A stretch of DNA of 64,000 bases from Clostridia bacterium (GCA_017521125.1 JAFXDV010000013.1:53255-117254); one strand, 5' to 3'. Positions 17,685 to 27,139 are shown, counted from the first letter of the stretch. Notes: generated by a model from the letters alone, not told the origin. A program made the numbers and translations.

Positions 17685-18959
17685 GTGTCACAAACTGTAG
17701 TTCCATTGGGCAAAGGAGTAGATGGTATTTTCATAGAAAACCATCGTTTTAATACAACGCTGGTATCATTTCATTTCTTTTTACCCTTATCGGCAGAAAA
17801 TCTTGCGGCAGATGCACTTTTGCCATATCTTTTAACATCCTGTTCTAAGGACTTTCCTGATTACACTGCTCTTAATAAGAAACTTTTTTCGCTTTACGGA
17901 GCAGAGCTTTCTTGTCAGGCATCAAAAAGGGGAGACAATCTACATCTTAGAATAAGTATAGTTGTAATTAACGATAAATTTGCACTTGATGGCACAAGCA
18001 TTGTAAAGAAAGCAACCAACCTTTTAACCTCCTTGATTTTTAACCCATCTGTAAAGAATGGTGCTTTTTCAGATGAAGATGTAAAAAGAGAAAAACGCAA
18101 AACCATGGAGCGAATTGAAGGAGAAATCAATGATAAACGCTCTTTTGCCAAAACAAGGCTATTAAATGAAATGTTTTTGCCTGACCCTTATGGAATATTT
18201 ACCTATGGTACGGTAGAAGATGTTTCAAGGCTTGATTCAAAGACTTTATATTCTGCTTGGCAAAGGCTTTTAAAGTCTGCATATGTCAGAGTAAATGTGG
18301 TTGGAGAAAAATTTCCTGAAGGACTTTTTGAAACTTTAAAAGAAAATTTTGCAAAAATAGAAAGAAACGACATAACCGACCCTGAAAAAACAACCCCTCT
18401 AAAGACAAGAAAAGAGGTTAAAGTCGTAGAAGAACGCTATAATGTAACTCAGGGTAAGCTTTCAATGGGCTTTTCAAGTGAAACTTATGGCCAAGGAGTT
18501 AAAACCTTTCCGCTTCTTCTTGCAACCGATATTTTCGGCGGTGGACCTTATTCAAAACTCTTTACAAACGTGAGAGAAAAACAGTCTCTTTGTTATTATT
18601 GCTCGGCTTCTTCTGTAAGGCAAAAGGGCTTTATGGTTGTGTCCTCAGGTATTGACGATAAAAATGCCGAAAGGGTTATAGATGCGGTATTAAAAGAGCT
18701 TTCTGCGGTGCAAAATGGCGATTTTGAAGAGTTTGCATTAAACGCCTCTAAAAAAGCAATTACCGATTCACTGAATGCTTATTACGATAGCTCAGTTGCC
18801 CTTGATGCCTGGTATGGAACTAATTTTTCAAAAGAAGAAATATTAACCCCCGAAGCTGCAATCGAGGCAATAAACAACATTAGTAAAGAAGAAATAATGA
18901 ATGCCGCAAAAGGTTTAAAACTCCATACGGTTTATAAACTCTTGTCACAGGAGGAATAA
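17685..18959 (+). CDS. yfmF: M16-like protein YfmF, EF-P 5-aminopentanol modification-associated (non-catalytic type)
   Basis: A 424-residue member of the M16 peptidase superfamily lacking the HxxEH zinc motif at the expected N-terminal place. The C-terminal half has the usual family signature of FGGGPYSKLFTNVREKQSLCYYC. In B. subtilis the YmfF/YmfH pair is required for 5-aminopentanol modification of EF-P, and the efp gene with its target lysine is also in this window. GTG start with GGAGGT nine bases upstream. It is followed after three bases by an acetyltransferase gene, then by its catalytic partner yfmH. Confidence 0.85.
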   Translation: MSQTVVPLGKGVDGIFIENHRFNTTLVSFHFFLPLSAENLAADALLPYLLTSCSKDFPDYTALNKKLFSLYGAELSCQASKRGDNLHLRISIVVINDKFALDGTSIVKKATNLLTSLIFNPSVKNGAFSDEDVKREKRKTMERIEGEINDKRSFAKTRLLNEMFLPDPYGIFTYGTVEDVSRLDSKTLYSAWQRLLKSAYVRVNVVGEKFPEGLFETLKENFAKIERNDITDPEKTTPLKTRKEVKVVEERYNVTQGKLSMGFSSETYGQGVKTFPLLLATDIFGGGPYSKLFTNVREKQSLCYYCSASSVRQKGFMVVSSGIDDKNAERVIDAVLKELSAVQNGDFEEFALNASKKAITDSLNAYYDSSVALDAWYGTNFSKEEILTPEAAIEAINNISKEEIMNAAKGLKLHTVYKLLSQEE

Positions 18960-18962
18960 ATT

Positions 18963-19442
18963 ATGAAAATAGAAATAGTTCCTTGCAAGAAAGAATTTAT
19001 TGATGAGGTTATAGAGATAACCTATATTGCTTGGCAACCGATTTTTGATCATTACCTTGAAACCTTAGGAGAGAAAATGTTCAACGACCTATATGGTAAT
19101 TGGAAACAGGCAAAACATAGACGCATATCTAACGGAATGACATCAGGTCGTGGATATGTAGCTTTGGTTGATGGTGAAATTGCAGGATTTATTTTCTATG
19201 TAATTGATAAAGATAAGAAAATGGCTTATCTGGAAGAAAATGCAGTAAGCCCTAAATTCCGAGGTCTTGGTATTGCATCGAAAATGTACGAGTTTGTGTT
19301 AAATAAAATGCGTGAAGACGGTATGCTTTATGCAACCGTTACTACAGGACTTGACGATGCTCATGCCCCTGCAAGACACGCTTACGAAAAGGTCGGTTTT
19401 AGCAGTCCGATAGAGAGTGTAAGATACCATATAGCACTTTAA
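18963..19442 (+). CDS. GNAT family N-acetyltransferase
   Basis: A 159-residue single-domain acetyltransferase. The acetyl-CoA binding motif A appears as VSPKFRGLGIASKMYEFV (about residues 97-114), and the C-terminal ARHAYEKVGF is the usual motif B. The substrate cannot be read from the sequence. It is embedded between yfmF and yfmH with short spacers and CAGGAGGA upstream, so it is co-transcribed with them; a link to EF-P modification is possible but unsupported. Confidence 0.88.
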   Translation: MKIEIVPCKKEFIDEVIEITYIAWQPIFDHYLETLGEKMFNDLYGNWKQAKHRRISNGMTSGRGYVALVDGEIAGFIFYVIDKDKKMAYLEENAVSPKFRGLGIASKMYEFVLNKMREDGMLYATVTTGLDDAHAPARHAYEKVGFSSPIESVRYHIAL

Positions 19443-19457
19443 TTTTAAGGAGAAATA

Positions 19458-20726
19458 ATGGAACAAAAAGTTATTAAAGATTCCTTGCTTGGAGAATATA
19501 CCTATGCGGTTTTAGATAACGGTTTAAAGGTTTTTGTAATGGAAAAGCCTGAATTTTCAGGCGTGTACGCAATCTTTGGTACAAGATACGGCTCAATAGA
19601 TACAAAATTCTCTAAAAACGGAGAAAAAGAGATAAACGTTCCCGAGGGAATAGCGCATTTTTTGGAGCATAAACTTTTTGAGAGTGAAGACGGCGACGCA
19701 TTTACAAAATTTGCTGCAACAGGCGCTTATGCCAACGCCTTTACCTCCTTTGACAGAACTTGCTATCTCTTTTCTTGCTCAAAGAATTTTGAGGAAAATT
19801 TGGACATTCTTCTTTCCTTTGTACAGTCCCCATATTTTACCGAGCAAACGGTAAATAAGGAGCAGGGAATTATTGGTCAGGAAATTAGAATGTATCTTGA
19901 TAGCCCTCCTTGGCGAGTGCTGTTTAATATGCTTGAAAATATGTATGAACAGCATCCTGTAAAAATAGATATTGCAGGAACAGAAAAATCAATTGCTCAA
20001 ATTGATGCTAAGCTTTTATACGAGTGCTACAATACCTTTTACAACCCTGCCAATATGTTTATTTGTATCGCAGGAAACGTCAAAACAAGGGAAGTTCTTT
20101 ATAAAATAAAAAAATCAATAAAGCCTTGTGAAAAAATAGAAATCACAAGAGGAGAATTTAAAGAAACCAAAAAGGTTAAAAGCAACTACGTTAGCCAAAA
20201 TCTCGAGGTGGCAAGTCTTCTGTTTTGCTTAGGCTATAAAGAGATTTTAGATAGCAATATAGCCACAGTAAAGGAAAGAATTGTTGCAGATATTCTTCTT
20301 GAAATTCTTTGTGGAGAATGTTCTCCATTATATCGAAAACTGACTGATGAGGGACTTATAAATGATGAGTTTTCGTCAGAATATTTTGTAGGAAACGGTT
20401 ACTCATGCTTTATGATTGACGGAGAAAGTTCTTTCCCTGAGAGAATTAGAGAAGAGGTAGAAAAAGAAATTGACCGACTTAAAAAAGAGGGAATTGAAAA
20501 GGAACTTTTTGAGGCTGTAAAAAGGTCGGCATACGGAGATGCGATAAAACGTTTTGACAGTAACGAAAGTATAGTTATGGGAATGGTAGACTGCGCTATA
20601 AATGGCGGAGACCTTTTCCAACATATTAAGGCTTTAAAGGAAATAACCGAAGAAGATATTATAAACAGGCTCAAAGCTCTTGATAAAAAGTCAAGCGTTC
20701 TTTCGGTAATAAATAAAGGAGAGTAG
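19458..20726 (+). CDS. yfmH: M16 family zinc metallopeptidase YfmH, EF-P modification-associated
   Basis: A 422-residue M16 peptidase with the inverted zinc motif HFLEH in PEGIAHFLEHKLFESE near residue 70 and the downstream glutamate region EQGIIGQEI typical of the family, so it should be catalytically competent. It is probably paired with the non-catalytic yfmF product as in other two-subunit M16 peptidases. Known work in B. subtilis ties this pair to maturation of modified EF-P. AAGGAGAAAT precedes the ATG. Confidence 0.88.
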   Translation: MEQKVIKDSLLGEYTYAVLDNGLKVFVMEKPEFSGVYAIFGTRYGSIDTKFSKNGEKEINVPEGIAHFLEHKLFESEDGDAFTKFAATGAYANAFTSFDRTCYLFSCSKNFEENLDILLSFVQSPYFTEQTVNKEQGIIGQEIRMYLDSPPWRVLFNMLENMYEQHPVKIDIAGTEKSIAQIDAKLLYECYNTFYNPANMFICIAGNVKTREVLYKIKKSIKPCEKIEITRGEFKETKKVKSNYVSQNLEVASLLFCLGYKEILDSNIATVKERIVADILLEILCGECSPLYRKLTDEGLINDEFSSEYFVGNGYSCFMIDGESSFPERIREEVEKEIDRLKKEGIEKELFEAVKRSAYGDAIKRFDSNESIVMGMVDCAINGGDLFQHIKALKEITEEDIINRLKALDKKSSVLSVINKGE

Positions 20727-20730
20727 GAAA

Positions 20731-21609
20731 ATGTATAACGTTTCAATATTTGGAATTGAACTGACGTTAAATCCGGTAGCTTTCACAATACCCATAGGAA
20801 GCGGTTGGGATGTCTATTGGTACGGTATTGTAATTGCTTGCGGTTTCGCACTTGCAATAACCTACGGTTACTTAAATGCAAAACGCTTTGGTCTTGATAT
20901 CGACCGTATGCTTGACGTTATCTTGGTTGCGACCCCTGTTGCAATTTTGTGTGCAAGAGCATATTATTTAATTTTTGATGGCGAAAAACTCGGTTCCATA
21001 AAAGAGTTTTTCGGTTTTGACGGTTCAGGCTTTACAGGACTTGCAATATACGGTGGAGTAATAGGTGCCTTAGCATCAGGTTTTGTTATGTGCAAAATCA
21101 GAAAGGTCAAAATCCTTGATATGTTCGACCTTGCGGTTATAGGTTTCCTTATTGGACAAGGTATCGGCAGATGGGGGAATTTCTTTAATCAAGAGGCATA
21201 CGGCACATTTACAGGCAGCGACTTTTGGGGAATGACAAGCAATAAAATACAGTACGAAATGGGAGAGGGCCTGGTTCATCCTTGCTTTCTTTACGAGTCA
21301 ATATGGTGTTTAATCGGTGTGTTGGTTCTTCATAAGCTAAGCAAAAAAAGGCAGTTTAGCGGAGAAATCACCTTGCTTTATTGCATATGGTACGGCTTTG
21401 AAAGAGGCTTTGTAGAACTTCTTCGTACCGATAGCTTAATGTTAGGCTCCATCAGAGTTTCAAGCCTTTTATCCTTTGTTATTTGCATAGGTGCATCAGT
21501 TACCCTTGTTTTAATAAAAAAGAAACTTAAAGAAAATAAAACAAACACAGAATATACTTCTATGTTTCAAGAAGAAATAAATGAAGAAAATAAAGTGAGC
21601 GAGGAATAA
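20731..21609 (+). CDS. lgt: Prolipoprotein diacylglyceryl transferase
   Basis: Transfers diacylglycerol from phosphatidylglycerol to the lipobox Cys of prelipoproteins. This 292-residue protein has about seven membrane helices, the early VYWYGIVIACGF region, and the family signature GRWGNFFNQEAYG near residues 147-159. It serves the lipoproteins seen here (5152-6096 and 54943-56469). It starts four bases after yfmH, with AAAGGAGAG inside the end of that gene, so it belongs to the same unit. Confidence 0.96.
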   Translation: MYNVSIFGIELTLNPVAFTIPIGSGWDVYWYGIVIACGFALAITYGYLNAKRFGLDIDRMLDVILVATPVAILCARAYYLIFDGEKLGSIKEFFGFDGSGFTGLAIYGGVIGALASGFVMCKIRKVKILDMFDLAVIGFLIGQGIGRWGNFFNQEAYGTFTGSDFWGMTSNKIQYEMGEGLVHPCFLYESIWCLIGVLVLHKLSKKRQFSGEITLLYCIWYGFERGFVELLRTDSLMLGSIRVSSLLSFVICIGASVTLVLIKKKLKENKTNTEYTSMFQEEINEENKVSEE

Positions 21610-21612
21610 AAA

Positions 21613-22461
21613 ATGGCAAAGATTATAGATGGAAAGATTATTTCTGCTGCAGTTAAGGACAGAGTTGCAAAAGAGGTATCAAAACTAAAGGAAACCTCAG
21701 GAGTTCCCGGTCTTGCAGTTATTATAGTAGGTGAGGACCCTGCCTCAAAGGTGTACGTGGCAAATAAAAAGAAGGCTTGTGAGCAAATCGGTATGCTTTC
21801 CGTTGAATATGCTCTGCCTGAAAACACCACTAATGAGGAACTTCTTGCCCTTATTAACGAACTTAACAATAAAAAAGAAATCAACGGCATTTTATGTCAG
21901 TTGCCACTGCCTAAGCATCTTGACGAAGAACTTGTCATAAATTCGATTTTACCCGAAAAGGATGTAGATGCATTCCATCCACAAAACGTGGGTAAGATAA
22001 TGACAGGGGACTATGATTTTCTTCCTTGCACACCTGCCGGAATAATGGAAATGCTAAAATATGAAAATATTGAGGTAGAGGGCAAAACATGTGTTGTAAT
22101 TGGTAGGTCTAATATCGTAGGAAAGCCAATGAGTATGCTTTTGCTACATAAAAACGGAACAGTTACAATCTGCCACTCTAAAACCAAGAATTTAAAAGAG
22201 GTTTGTCTCAGCGCTGATATTTTGGTAGCCGCAGTCGGAAGACCCAATTTTGTAACTGCCGATATGGTTAAAGACGGCGCTGTAGTAATAGATGTTGGAA
22301 TTAACCGACTTGAAAGCGGAAAACTTTGCGGCGATGTCGATTTCGAAAATGTCAAAGAAAAGGCAGCCTACATTACCCCGGTTCCAGGCGGCGTAGGACC
22401 TATGACAATAGCAACTCTTATGCAAAACACACTAACCGCATTTCTAAAGCAAAACAAATAA
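21613..22461 (+). CDS. folD: Bifunctional methylenetetrahydrofolate dehydrogenase / methenyltetrahydrofolate cyclohydrolase
   Basis: Interconverts 5,10-methylene-THF and 10-formyl-THF with NADP. Length 282 is standard. Visible are the catalytic-Lys region SKVYVANKKKACEQIGM, the folate-binding QLPLPKH, the PCTPAGIME stretch and the Rossmann motif VVIGRSNIVGKPMS, closing with PVPGGVGPMTIATLM. It is the last gene of the yfmF-lgt-folD unit. A terminator-like hairpin starts eight bases after the stop. Confidence 0.97.
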   Translation: MAKIIDGKIISAAVKDRVAKEVSKLKETSGVPGLAVIIVGEDPASKVYVANKKKACEQIGMLSVEYALPENTTNEELLALINELNNKKEINGILCQLPLPKHLDEELVINSILPEKDVDAFHPQNVGKIMTGDYDFLPCTPAGIMEMLKYENIEVEGKTCVVIGRSNIVGKPMSMLLLHKNGTVTICHSKTKNLKEVCLSADILVAAVGRPNFVTADMVKDGAVVIDVGINRLESGKLCGDVDFENVKEKAAYITPVPGGVGPMTIATLMQNTLTAFLKQNK

Positions 22462-22468
22462 TAAAAAG

Positions 22469-22507
22469 GTCCTTTCAGGAAATAATAAGCCTGAAAGGAC
22501 TGTTTTT
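22469..22507 (+). terminator. folD terminator that also contains the spoVAF ribosome binding site
   Basis: A perfect 11-bp stem (GTCCTTTCAGG 22469-22479 with CCTGAAAGGAC 22490-22500) closes a 10-base loop and is followed by TGTTTTT. The AAAGGA in the 3' arm is the only plausible Shine-Dalgarno for the next gene, whose ATG is at 22508. Confidence 0.85.
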
Positions 22508-23914
22508 ATGTTTGCAGATATCAGAAAAAATGAGGAAATATTAGATAGAGATTTACAGCCTCAAAAGAGCTTTGACCTTGTTAAAAGAGTTTTAACAATC
22601 GGTGAGCGTAGAGGGATATTATATTTTATAGACGGTTTTATTAAAGATGAATTATACGAAAAAATGATAGAATTTTTCTTTAAGATAAAGCCGGAGGAAC
22701 TCAAAAAAATCAGTACTATGCAAGAGTTTTCCCTTGACCACATGCCTTATGTTGAGGTGGAGTGGTACGATGATGAAAAAAAGGCGGAAACTGCCGTGCT
22801 TTCAGGAGTAACCCTTCTTCTTATCGACGGAATTCAAGGAGTGCTTGGCGTTGATACAAGAACATATCCGGTCAGGAGCATAGAGGAGCCTGATAAGGAT
22901 AGGAGCCTCAGAGGCTCAAAGGATGGCTTTGTCGAAACCTTAATTTTCAATACTGCGATGATTAGAAGGCGTATAAGGGATACAAGACTTCGAATGGAAT
23001 ATTATCAGGTGGGAACAGGCTCCAAGGTGGACGTGGCCATTAGTTATCTTGAGGGAACTGTTGATGAAAAAGCAATAAATAAATTACGAGAGCGCCTTAA
23101 AAATATCAAGATAAAAGGTATATCAATGACCCAACAGGCTCTCTCAGAGGTACTTTTAAAAACTAACGTGCTAAATCCTTTTCCAAGGGTTAAATTTACC
23201 GAAAGACCTGACTTTGCCTCGGCTTGTATTTTAGAGGGCAAAATTGTTCTTGTAATGGACAACTCTCCAATGGTAATGATTTTCCCCGTTTCTTTTTTCG
23301 ACTTTTTCAAGGAAACAGATGACTACTATTTTCCTGCAATTACAGGAAGCTATACAAGAGTACTCAGATATTTGGTTTCCTTTTTAACAGTATTTATAAC
23401 ACCACTTTTTCTTTTTGTTAGTAATAATCCGGAAGTCTTGCCACCCTGGCTTAGTTTCCTTAAAATCGACGAGCCGCTGAATATACCGATTTTAGCTCAA
23501 TTTTTGATTTTGGAACTTCTAATAGATGGACTAAGACTTGCATCAATTAATACTCCTGATGCTCTTTCTAGCTCTCTGGGTATAGTGGGCGGACTTCTAT
23601 TATCGGAATTTGCCATAGATGCAGGATGGTTTTTAACCGAGGCCATTTTGTTTATGGCTTTTGTGGCTATTGCAAGCTATGCTCAGCCAAGCTTTGAAAT
23701 GGGTTATGCCATGAAATATCAGAGAATTGCAATGCTTATTTTCACTCAACTTTTCGGACTTTGGGGACTTATAGGAACTGCAGTTTTCTTTATTGTTGTT
23801 TTACTTTTCTCCAAAACCCTTTCTGGCAGATGCTATCTATATCCAATAATACCCTTTAGACCAAAGGAAGCAATACGTCTTTTTGTTAGAACAAAAATAG
23901 GCGAAAACCACTAA
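22508..23914 (+). CDS. spoVAF: SpoVAF/GerA-family spore membrane protein
   Basis: A 468-residue member of the GerA/SpoVAF family, whose proteins sit in the inner spore membrane and act in dipicolinate movement and germination. The soluble N-terminal half contains GILYFIDGFIKDELYEK and SYLEGTVDEKAINKL. The C-terminal half has about five helices, with FPRVKFTERPDFA before them and ASYAQPSFEMGYAMKY between. The N-terminal pattern suits SpoVAF better than a nutrient-receptor A subunit, and no gerB/gerC genes lie nearby. Its ribosome binding site is buried in the folD terminator hairpin. The usual spoVA neighbours are absent. Confidence 0.85.
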   Translation: MFADIRKNEEILDRDLQPQKSFDLVKRVLTIGERRGILYFIDGFIKDELYEKMIEFFFKIKPEELKKISTMQEFSLDHMPYVEVEWYDDEKKAETAVLSGVTLLLIDGIQGVLGVDTRTYPVRSIEEPDKDRSLRGSKDGFVETLIFNTAMIRRRIRDTRLRMEYYQVGTGSKVDVAISYLEGTVDEKAINKLRERLKNIKIKGISMTQQALSEVLLKTNVLNPFPRVKFTERPDFASACILEGKIVLVMDNSPMVMIFPVSFFDFFKETDDYYFPAITGSYTRVLRYLVSFLTVFITPLFLFVSNNPEVLPPWLSFLKIDEPLNIPILAQFLILELLIDGLRLASINTPDALSSSLGIVGGLLLSEFAIDAGWFLTEAILFMAFVAIASYAQPSFEMGYAMKYQRIAMLIFTQLFGLWGLIGTAVFFIVVLLFSKTLSGRCYLYPIIPFRPKEAIRLFVRTKIGENH

Positions 23915-23915
23915 T

Positions 23916-23946
23916 TAGTGTGACAGGTTAAAGTCCTGTCACACTA
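23916..23946. terminator. Hairpin after spoVAF, probable terminator
   Basis: A perfect 12-bp stem (TAGTGTGACAGG with CCTGTCACACTA) closes a 7-base loop directly after the spoVAF stop. The following bases are A-rich rather than T-rich on the plus strand, so termination would be weaker than at the other sites. Confidence 0.6.
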
Positions 23947-24068
23947 TAAAAACATTGAAACTTTTACTTTTTTGTGATAAATTGTTAATGGTAAATTCAT
24001 AAATTTGACATAAAATGACATTATCAATAGTTTATAATTTTCTTATAAATTTACAGAGGAGTAAAAAT

Positions 24069-25445
24069 ATGGAGAACAATAACAACAAGGGCGAACTTTT
24101 TGGCTTTGATGAGCAAAAAGAGAAAACTTATGAGCCAACTGCCGCCGAAATTTTAGAAGAAACCATTTTGAAGGACGAAAAAGAGGACGAGGGGAAAATA
24201 GAGACTGAGGTAAAACCACACTATAATACGCAGTTGAATTATGGCGGATATACAAATGAACCTAAAAAGAAAAAACCAACAGGCGAAAAGAAATTTACAT
24301 TATCTGCGCTTGTGGCTTCAGTTGTAATTGCCGCTATAATCGGTTCGGTAATGGGTGTGGGAAGTTTTATTACTATTAAAACCTTTATGCAACCACAAGG
24401 TAGCAACGAAACAAATTCTTCGGCTCCGTCAACAGAAAATGCAGCTCCAAACAACCCTATTAATATCAACGTTCAGAATATGGATGCTACAGTAGTAGAA
24501 GCCGTTGCTAAGAAAGTAACACCAAGTGTGGTTGGAATTAGAACCACTATTTCGGTTAATAATTTCTTTGGTGGCACAAGTGAATCTTCAGGCGAGGGCT
24601 CAGGAGTTGTATATACCGATGATGGTTACATTATAACAAACTATCACGTTATTGCTGAAGCGGTAGAGTACTCGGGTAACTCTCCTGAAATTAGTGTGTT
24701 TCTTGCAAACGGCAACGAAGAGGGATACAAAGCTACGGTAGTAGGATATAATATTTCTCACGACCTTGCAGTTATTAAAATAGATGCCAAAGGCCTTACT
24801 CCCGTAGAGCTTGCAGATTCCTCAGATTTGAAAGTTGGACAGTTTGTTGTTGCAATTGGAAATCCCGGAGGTCTTGAATTTATGGGTTCAGTAACCTATG
24901 GAGTAATAAGCGGCCTTAACCGAATTATTTCGGATACAAACTCTTCTTCTGCGGTAGAGCTTATACAAACTGACGCAGCAATAAATCCTGGAAATTCAGG
25001 CGGTGCATTAGTTAATACTGAAGGTAAATTGGTCGGCGTAAATTCAAGTAAAATTGTATCAGAAAGTTATGAGGGAATGGGTTTTTCAATTCCTACTAAC
25101 ACAACTAAAGATATATGCGATAAAATAATTGCCAAGGAATACGACCCGGACCCATATATCGGTGTAACCATAAGCGAAAGATATGATGCCGAAACTCTTA
25201 AGAGATATGGATTCCCTGTAGGCGCTGTGGTATATAGTGTCGCAAGCGGTAGTCCTGCAGAAGCTGCCGGAATAAAAAGCGGAGACATTATAACCGAGTT
25301 TAATGGAGTAGAAATTACTGAATACACAGTGCTTGAACAGGCGATTTCCTCTTGCAAACCTAAGGATACGGTAACCATTAAGATTTATCGTTCAAGAAAA
25401 TATTATTCAGCCAACATCACGGTGGGCTCAAATAATTCTCAATAA
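24069..25445 (+). CDS. HtrA/DegP-like membrane-anchored serine protease with PDZ domain
   Basis: A quality-control protease of the trypsin-like S1C family. An acidic cytosolic N-terminus (about 75 residues) precedes a single membrane helix (about residues 77-102), then a linker, the protease domain and a C-terminal PDZ domain (about 360-455). The catalytic triad is His193 (TNYHVIA), Asp232 (SHDLAVIKI) and Ser310 (NPGNSGGAL). AGAGGAG lies eight bases before the ATG at 24069; an in-frame ATG 18 codons earlier lacks a ribosome binding site. It is monocistronic between hairpins, and its promoter is not clear to me. Confidence 0.93.
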   Translation: MENNNNKGELFGFDEQKEKTYEPTAAEILEETILKDEKEDEGKIETEVKPHYNTQLNYGGYTNEPKKKKPTGEKKFTLSALVASVVIAAIIGSVMGVGSFITIKTFMQPQGSNETNSSAPSTENAAPNNPININVQNMDATVVEAVAKKVTPSVVGIRTTISVNNFFGGTSESSGEGSGVVYTDDGYIITNYHVIAEAVEYSGNSPEISVFLANGNEEGYKATVVGYNISHDLAVIKIDAKGLTPVELADSSDLKVGQFVVAIGNPGGLEFMGSVTYGVISGLNRIISDTNSSSAVELIQTDAAINPGNSGGALVNTEGKLVGVNSSKIVSESYEGMGFSIPTNTTKDICDKIIAKEYDPDPYIGVTISERYDAETLKRYGFPVGAVVYSVASGSPAEAAGIKSGDIITEFNGVEITEYTVLEQAISSCKPKDTVTIKIYRSRKYYSANITVGSNNSQ

Positions 25446-25450
25446 AATAA

Positions 25451-25484
25451 AAATGCTATGGTCTTTGGACCATAGCATTTTTTG
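25451..25484. terminator. Bidirectional intrinsic terminator
   Basis: The 11-bp stem ATGCTATGGTC with GACCATAGCAT, flanked by A run and T run, lies between the convergent protease gene and the minus-strand membrane protein gene. Confidence 0.93.
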
Positions 25485-25489
25485 TTGTG

Positions 25490-27139
25490 TTATTTAATTT
25501 CACTAACTGTAATGCCTGACGCTGTTTCAATATAAGTGATTGAAACTTGACTTCCAACAGTCATAAATGGAAGTTCATCATTTAAGGAAACAGGCGCGAT
25601 AAAGATTTTATCAGAGTCTGATACCTTAATGTAGTATGCTGAATTTCCGCCGACTACAGCAGTGGAAATTGCCGTAATGTTGCCTGTAACAGTTTGAGTT
25701 TCGCCCGAAGGAGTGATATCTGTATTTAGCTTTCCTGACTCTTTAAGAAGTCGCCTGTATTCTGCCTCAGCTCCTGCGACCGTGTCGGCAACACCAACAA
25801 TTTGATAGTTAGCAACCGATACGAAAGAGTATGCTTTAACAAGACCTGCGCTATCCTTTAAACTGATAAAGTAGGAAGGAGTGTCTGCGATATTAACAAG
25901 AATTGGGAAGGTGGCTTTATATCCTTTTTCCTGAATTTTACCCTGTGCAGACTCCATTGCCGAATATTCTTCTGCGCCGTTAATAGAATAGGTTTTAGCC
26001 TCTTTTGTACGTAAGTTTACAAGAATAAATCCAATATTGGACTCGTCTGCAACAACCGAGGTAATACCGGTGTACGCCCAAATGTCATCGTTAATAGCAA
26101 GATAGTTGTAACCGGCAGTAGTCTTAACAACGTTTTTCTGTGAAATGATAGAATTCCAGAAGCCGTTAACGTAAGCACCCCAATAATCTGCCTGCTTCAG
26201 AACAACGTTGGCATTGTAAACGCAGTCTATCCATTGAGGAACGTTGTTTGACTCATAATAAACCATTTCACCAGTTACGGCATCAACAGTAACAATGCCC
26301 GAAATATCATATCCGCCTAAGAAACCGATGGTGTAATCGTACATAGAAATTATCCAGTATGGATGACCGTTTTCATCAATCTCAAATGAGGTAGAATCAA
26401 ACATTTTGGTAGGATATGCAAAACGAACATGACGCATAAGGTCACGGCCAAAGACCTCACTTGGAGAATATTTCATACCCTCTTTAAGTTCAACAAGTTC
26501 GGTGTTTTGCGAAGCCATATCGATTTTAACGTAATATGGGATACCCTCGTTTCTGTTGGTGAACCACTTGATAATATCAGCATACTCAAGAGGAGACACT
26601 CTTACAGGTTCGTTATGGTAGTTGATTTGTGTATAGTAGCTTGACACGTTGAACTGAGAAACGAGTTCAACAACCTCACCGATTTTTCTGCTACCCAAAC
26701 GTGTTGCGGTGTCACGGTCAACCACAGGAATTTGTGTTAAAGGAATCTCGGCAATATCTGTGTTGAAGTTTGATTCGGTAACACTAAGCATCTTTTGATA
26801 CTTGGATGCGTTGAAAATTTTAGATGAAGAAACGAAAATGTAACCGCCAACTAAAATAGCAACCGCAAGGACTGTCAGAATAGTGTTTTTAACCCATTTT
26901 TTATTTATTTTGTTAAACGATATTTTTTTGGTTTCGATAGGTTTTACACCTTTTACTAAATCAGAGATTTTTGCTTTGCCTGTAAAGAATAGAACAAGCA
27001 CTACATAAACCACAATTACAAATAAAACGAATGACCAGAAACTGCCGGATTTAATATTCATAGCAGGTAGAGTTAAATAATAATTAACCGCCGCCGCTAT
27101 AATAGTTAAAATAGCAGGTAATCCGAATTTTTTAAACAT
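25490..27139 (-). CDS. Uncharacterised membrane-anchored protein, 549 aa
   Basis: Not a family I can name. It has two hydrophobic segments in the first 55 residues, a short basic cytosolic loop and a third helix near residues 87-107, so the remaining 440 residues are probably extracytoplasmic. That part includes IVTVDAVTGEMVYYE, reminiscent of PepSY-type modules, and a C-terminal region (about 475-549) that looks beta-rich and could be an OB-like domain. No catalytic motif stands out. It has its own promoter (27163-27191), divergent from lon, and AAAGGGTGATT before the ATG. Confidence 0.75.
   Translation of the reverse strand: MFKKFGLPAILTIIAAAVNYYLTLPAMNIKSGSFWSFVLFVIVVYVVLVLFFTGKAKISDLVKGVKPIETKKISFNKINKKWVKNTILTVLAVAILVGGYIFVSSSKIFNASKYQKMLSVTESNFNTDIAEIPLTQIPVVDRDTATRLGSRKIGEVVELVSQFNVSSYYTQINYHNEPVRVSPLEYADIIKWFTNRNEGIPYYVKIDMASQNTELVELKEGMKYSPSEVFGRDLMRHVRFAYPTKMFDSTSFEIDENGHPYWIISMYDYTIGFLGGYDISGIVTVDAVTGEMVYYESNNVPQWIDCVYNANVVLKQADYWGAYVNGFWNSIISQKNVVKTTAGYNYLAINDDIWAYTGITSVVADESNIGFILVNLRTKEAKTYSINGAEEYSAMESAQGKIQEKGYKATFPILVNIADTPSYFISLKDSAGLVKAYSFVSVANYQIVGVADTVAGAEAEYRRLLKESGKLNTDITPSGETQTVTGNITAISTAVVGGNSAYYIKVSDSDKIFIAPVSLNDELPFMTVGSQVSITYIETASGITVSEIK

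Noticed and set aside
24005..24038. TTGACA followed by TATAAT before the HtrA-type protease gene as its promoter
   Set aside because: The spacer is 22 bases, too long for a SigA promoter; other pairings here are weak.
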